NCBI RefSeq assembly: GCF_047511655.1
Contig: NC_133403.1
Coordinates: 16,241,014 to 16,305,013 of the forward strand
DNA length: 64,000 bases
From: Castor canadensis
Taxonomy: Eukaryota; Chordata; Mammalia; Rodentia; Castoridae
Direction: 5' to 3'
In this document: positions 60,996 through 64,000 of the stretch, piece by piece
Position numbering within the stretch: the stretch's first letter is position 1
How the letters are laid out: each line of letters starts with the position of its first letter
Position numbers and translations under genes: made by a program
Notes under the pieces: generated by a model
What the model was told of the DNA's origin: nothing
Database searches by the model: none
Seen by the model: only the letters and a program-made list of their open reading frames with translations

Positions 60996-61920
60996 CTTTC
61001 CCTGCCATGCCACAGTTGAATTATGGGCCCTGGGTTCCTTGTGAATGCCCCTGTCAGTCCACAGGACAGGACACCCCAGACAGAGACATTTGTCTGTCCA
61101 GACAGTGTCAGGCAAGGTAAACTGGGAACCTCTCTGAGAGGGAGCCCAGAAAAATGTTATGTGCACATCTGCCCTGCTCAGGGACTCTACACATTGTGCC
61201 CTGTATCTCTCTGGGAGCCTTTCCCCCAGAAATGTCAATTCAACTAGAGCATGTCCTCTTGCCTGGAAGCCACCTGAACCTGGTGGCCCTCAAATTGTGG
61301 ATGATCTTCCTAAATATTGTTCTCCAGAGGAGCACAGAGTACTTCCTGAGCATACACTGAGACACCTGGGAACTAGTTGAGTGTCCATCAGCAAAATAGG
61401 TTCCCTCATACATTCTGTGTGTCCCTGATAGGCAACAAGTTGGGAAAGCTTGGCTGTGATGGGTTGAGGTGAAGATGATGAATTTGCAAAGGGCCTGGCT
61501 CTGATCCTCTATGCTGCCCTGTGGTCTACAGGTGCTGAGACCAAATGCACAGCACTTGTCTTCTTTCTCTAGTGGCATATCCCTCAACATTAGTACTCGA
61601 GTGGGAATCAGAAGATGTTTGGGACGCAGAATTTGACCATCCCCCTCCCCACGACCATGTCCCACCAATTTCTCCTCTATGCCAACAGGTGCCTTCCAGA
61701 TGACCAGAAGTTAACTCAGTTTTCGAGCTGGGCCTCTGACCAACAATCCTCACTGGAGTAGGAGAGAATCCAGCTATATCCAGGGGAACTGTGAGGATGT
61801 CACATCTACTGTACCTGCTTATGATGTCTATTATTAATGATTGGCTTCCTGCTAGAAATGGAGCTGAGGATGGAAGGGATATAACTGCTCTTTTGGAGTG
61901 AGCTGTTTCTCTTCCTCCCT

Positions 61921-62689
61921 TGTTAGAGTGACCTTTCTCTCACTCCTACTTATTAATGAACCTAATTGGGGCTAACTGGGGGCAACTGGGGATTCAGAAA
62001 TGACACAGGGTAGACAGACAGGAAGTGAGTTCAGGTTTTTTGGGCACTCTGGTGGAGATGCACAACTCTCACTGTTTCTTTTCTTTATCCTTATTCTTTA
62101 AGGCCTTACTTTGTTACAGTTCTTTAAAACCTCACTTAAAACCTCTTTTCTTAGATTTGCTCTGTCCCATGTTTTCTCTTAGCTGTTCTTTAGCATAATC
62201 TCTCAAATTCTTTGCCCCCAGACTTGCAGTGACTCTATAGCTTTCTTAAAGTCTCAGCCCTCAGACTTGCTAGCAATTCCCCTTTAGCAATTCTCCTTCA
62301 GCAATTCTTTTCCTTCCTGCAATTCTTTTCTCTTCCAAAAATCTCCCACATCAAAAAGTCTTACCCATCAGAAAGCCAATAACAAAAAGCGTCAATCCAA
62401 AGACAAAAGCCTCAAGGCAAAAGTCTCAAAACAAAAGTCTCTTTTCCTCCTTCAGGGAGTCTTTTATGCCCAGTGGTAAACAGGAGGGAGCAGTAGTTCT
62501 TAGGGAGGGGCATGACATTGTAACAGGAGAAACCTGTGTTCCTACTTCTCTGAATATAAACAATTTAGCAGAAGCAGCTGTTCTGCTCTCAGGCTGTTCC
62601 AATATCAGCCTACAGATGAAAGCAGTTGAGCTGCAACTTATCTTGCTTACATCCAGTTCTCATAGGCTTCTCATATTCTGCTCTCCACA
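61921..62689 (-). mobile_element. LTR-like element, copy B (inverted)
   Basis: Begins TGTTAGAGTG and ends CTCTCCACA on the + strand, the reverse complement of the ends of copy A at 29087-29969. It is about 770 bp, missing the internal near-duplication of copy A. A TATAAAAGAC-type promoter box lies near 62465 (- strand). It occupies the intron between the REM and TWLDQYS exons. Confidence 0.72.
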
Positions 62690-63158
62690 CTCTTTTACCA
62701 ACTTATGGTAAGTGCCTGGAATTCTACTGGCACACATTTTGTGCCTCATATATTTCAGAACAACCAGTTCTATCCTACATACTTGAGTGGGTCTAATAGG
62801 GATGCCATCACACCCCAGATAAATCTGACCTGTATGCAGCTAGGTCAGGGAAATGTCCATAAACTGAAGGAGATCCATTCAAATGGGAAATTGGTTTGTG
62901 AGGGGCCTCAGATAAGTGAGTACAAAGGATCTGAGATTCTTCAAGCTGAGTTGTGAGTCAGGCAGAACAGATCATAGTCTTGGAAAGCAGATTCCCTGGA
63001 CAGGTACAGGGCAAGCACTCCCAGGGCTCATCCTACATAGTCCTCCCAATACCCTATAAGTGTGGACCTGTAAGCACTCCAACTTCCACAAACACAGGGC
63101 ATTCCATAGCCACAGCAAGGAGGTGAGGGAATCCTCTGGACTTGGAAGTGATGCTCAC

Positions 63159-63352
63159 CTTGTGAAGAGCAGGTCCTGAATCTGCTGGGTGGTAGCATAA
63201 TGTCTGTAGATGCACAGGAAGATAGAGATGAAAAGGGGGTCCACACACATAAGGGAGGATACCAGGTGGCCTAGCAGCTTCTCCAATATGCCTGCCTTGA
63301 AGGTCTCTACCATTCTGGGCACCACCAGGATGGGGCCTGACTCATTTTCACC
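63159..63352 (-). pseudogene. RALGDS-like REM-domain exon
   Basis: 194 bp between an AACCAAG acceptor and a CACAAG|gtgagc donor on the - strand. It is open throughout and reads VETFKAGILEKLLGHLV, then FISIFLCIYRHYATTQQ and LLFTR. The core TxKAGxLEKLxxHLV and IFLCxYRxxxTTQQ patterns are those of the RALGDS N-terminal REM module. Confidence 0.88.
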
Positions 63353-64000
63353 CTTGGTTGGAACAAAGAAAGGTCATGAAACATGAAAATTGAAACAACC
63401 TGGTAATGTACTCATTGGCCTACAGTTAAGTGAAGACAGCTTGAAAAAATTTAACTACACACACACACACTGGTGTTATTTGTGGGGGATGAGTGGTTGA
63501 GGTGACCTACCATTGCCTGCCCTGGCCTGTTCTGTGTCCTTTTTGAGTTCCTTTGGTAAAGTTTCCAGAAGCATATTAGTTGAGGGTTGACCCAGTGTCT
63601 CTTTTCATTGTCTATGTCTGCACTCTGGGCTCTCTTGCAGCCTGAACCTACACACCATGGGAGATAGCAAATGATTGTTCTTTTATTTCCAGAGAAATGA
63701 TCTGGCTACAATTGGTTTGGAATGTGGGCATCTGCTCATCAGGGTTCAACATTGTATGGTCCATCATCCAGAAAGTGAGGGCATCTCTGGTGGCACTCGC
63801 AACTGAAAATCTTCCTCAGACAAGCCCTCCCCAAAGTCTAGTAGGATGCTCCGCCCAAGCACCCCAGTCGAGGTCATAGATAGGTTGACATAGTCTGACT
63901 CACACAGCCCACTCCAGTTGTCTGGGTACAGTCACTGTTCCAATATTGAGGACACAGAGCTGGGGTTGGAGATGGCCCCTACATTAATTAAACCAGGTAT
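63353..64000. other. Window end: upstream side of the RALGDS-like relic
   Basis: Contains a (CA)n run at 63458-63470. Earlier exons of the - strand pseudogene would lie here or beyond. None recognised. Confidence 0.45.

Larger units (their letters stand above)
56906..63352 (-). pseudogene. RALGDS/RGL-family exchange factor, partial unprocessed pseudogene
   Basis: Functional RALGDS-family proteins load GTP on Ral downstream of Ras, using a REM domain followed by a CDC25 catalytic domain. On the - strand the order REM exon (63352-63159), TWLDQYS exon (about 60995-60778), CDC25 fragments (about 58380-58270 and 57830-57665) and the serine-rich SSGDI exon (57076-56906) matches RALGDS. Introns are kept, so it is a genomic duplicate. 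Frameshifts, internal deletions and stops remove any function, and central CDC25 exons plus the Ras-association domain are not found. Whether the parent is RALGDS itself or a paralogue such as an RGL cannot be decided here. Confidence 0.8.

Overview
This is a stretch of rodent nuclear genome with no intact gene. It is AT-rich, full of interspersed repeats, and its only gene sequence consists of decayed, intron-containing copies. The dimeric ID-B1 SINEs, single ID elements and a relatively young L1 resemble repeats I associate with castorimorph rodents, beaver in particular. The species is an inference from repeat style, not a demonstrated match.

Layout. 1-3782 is the 3' part of an L1 ORF2 with 3' UTR and poly(A), broken by stops and frameshifts. 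3783-11184 is mostly unassigned noncoding DNA with an old antisense L1 and one ID SINE. 11185-49220 holds an unprocessed pseudogene of CHD1L (ALC1), the PARP-dependent SNF2 chromatin remodeler. Seventeen exon relics lie in the correct order on the + strand. They cover the Snf2 ATPase, most of the helicase C lobe and the linker, but not the first exon or the C-terminal macro domain. Intact exons alternate with exons carrying stops, frameshifts, deletions or lost splice sites. The big intron 30822-40196 contains a defective class I endogenous retrovirus (31864-36990, tRNA-His-type primer site, paired LTRs), inserted into an antisense L1.

49342-56252 is a tandem triplication of a ~2.33 kb unit that matches no repeat family I know. 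It sits directly between the truncated CHD1L copy and a second pseudogene. That one, on the - strand at about 56.9-63.35 kb, is a RALGDS/RGL-type Ras-family exchange factor. Recognisable pieces are the REM domain exon, a TWLDQYS-type exon, two CDC25 fragments and the serine-rich SSGDI exon. An LTR-like element at 61921-62689 lies in one of its introns. The same element occurs in the opposite orientation at 29087-29969.

Nothing in the window works together as a pathway. The picture is a mosaic of partial gene duplicates joined around a tandem array, as seen in segmental-duplication regions, later peppered by SINEs, an ERV and LTR elements. I found no CRISPR, operon, tRNA or rRNA gene. The items most worth checking are the 2.33 kb tandem array with its promoter-like core and the two gene-relic junctions.
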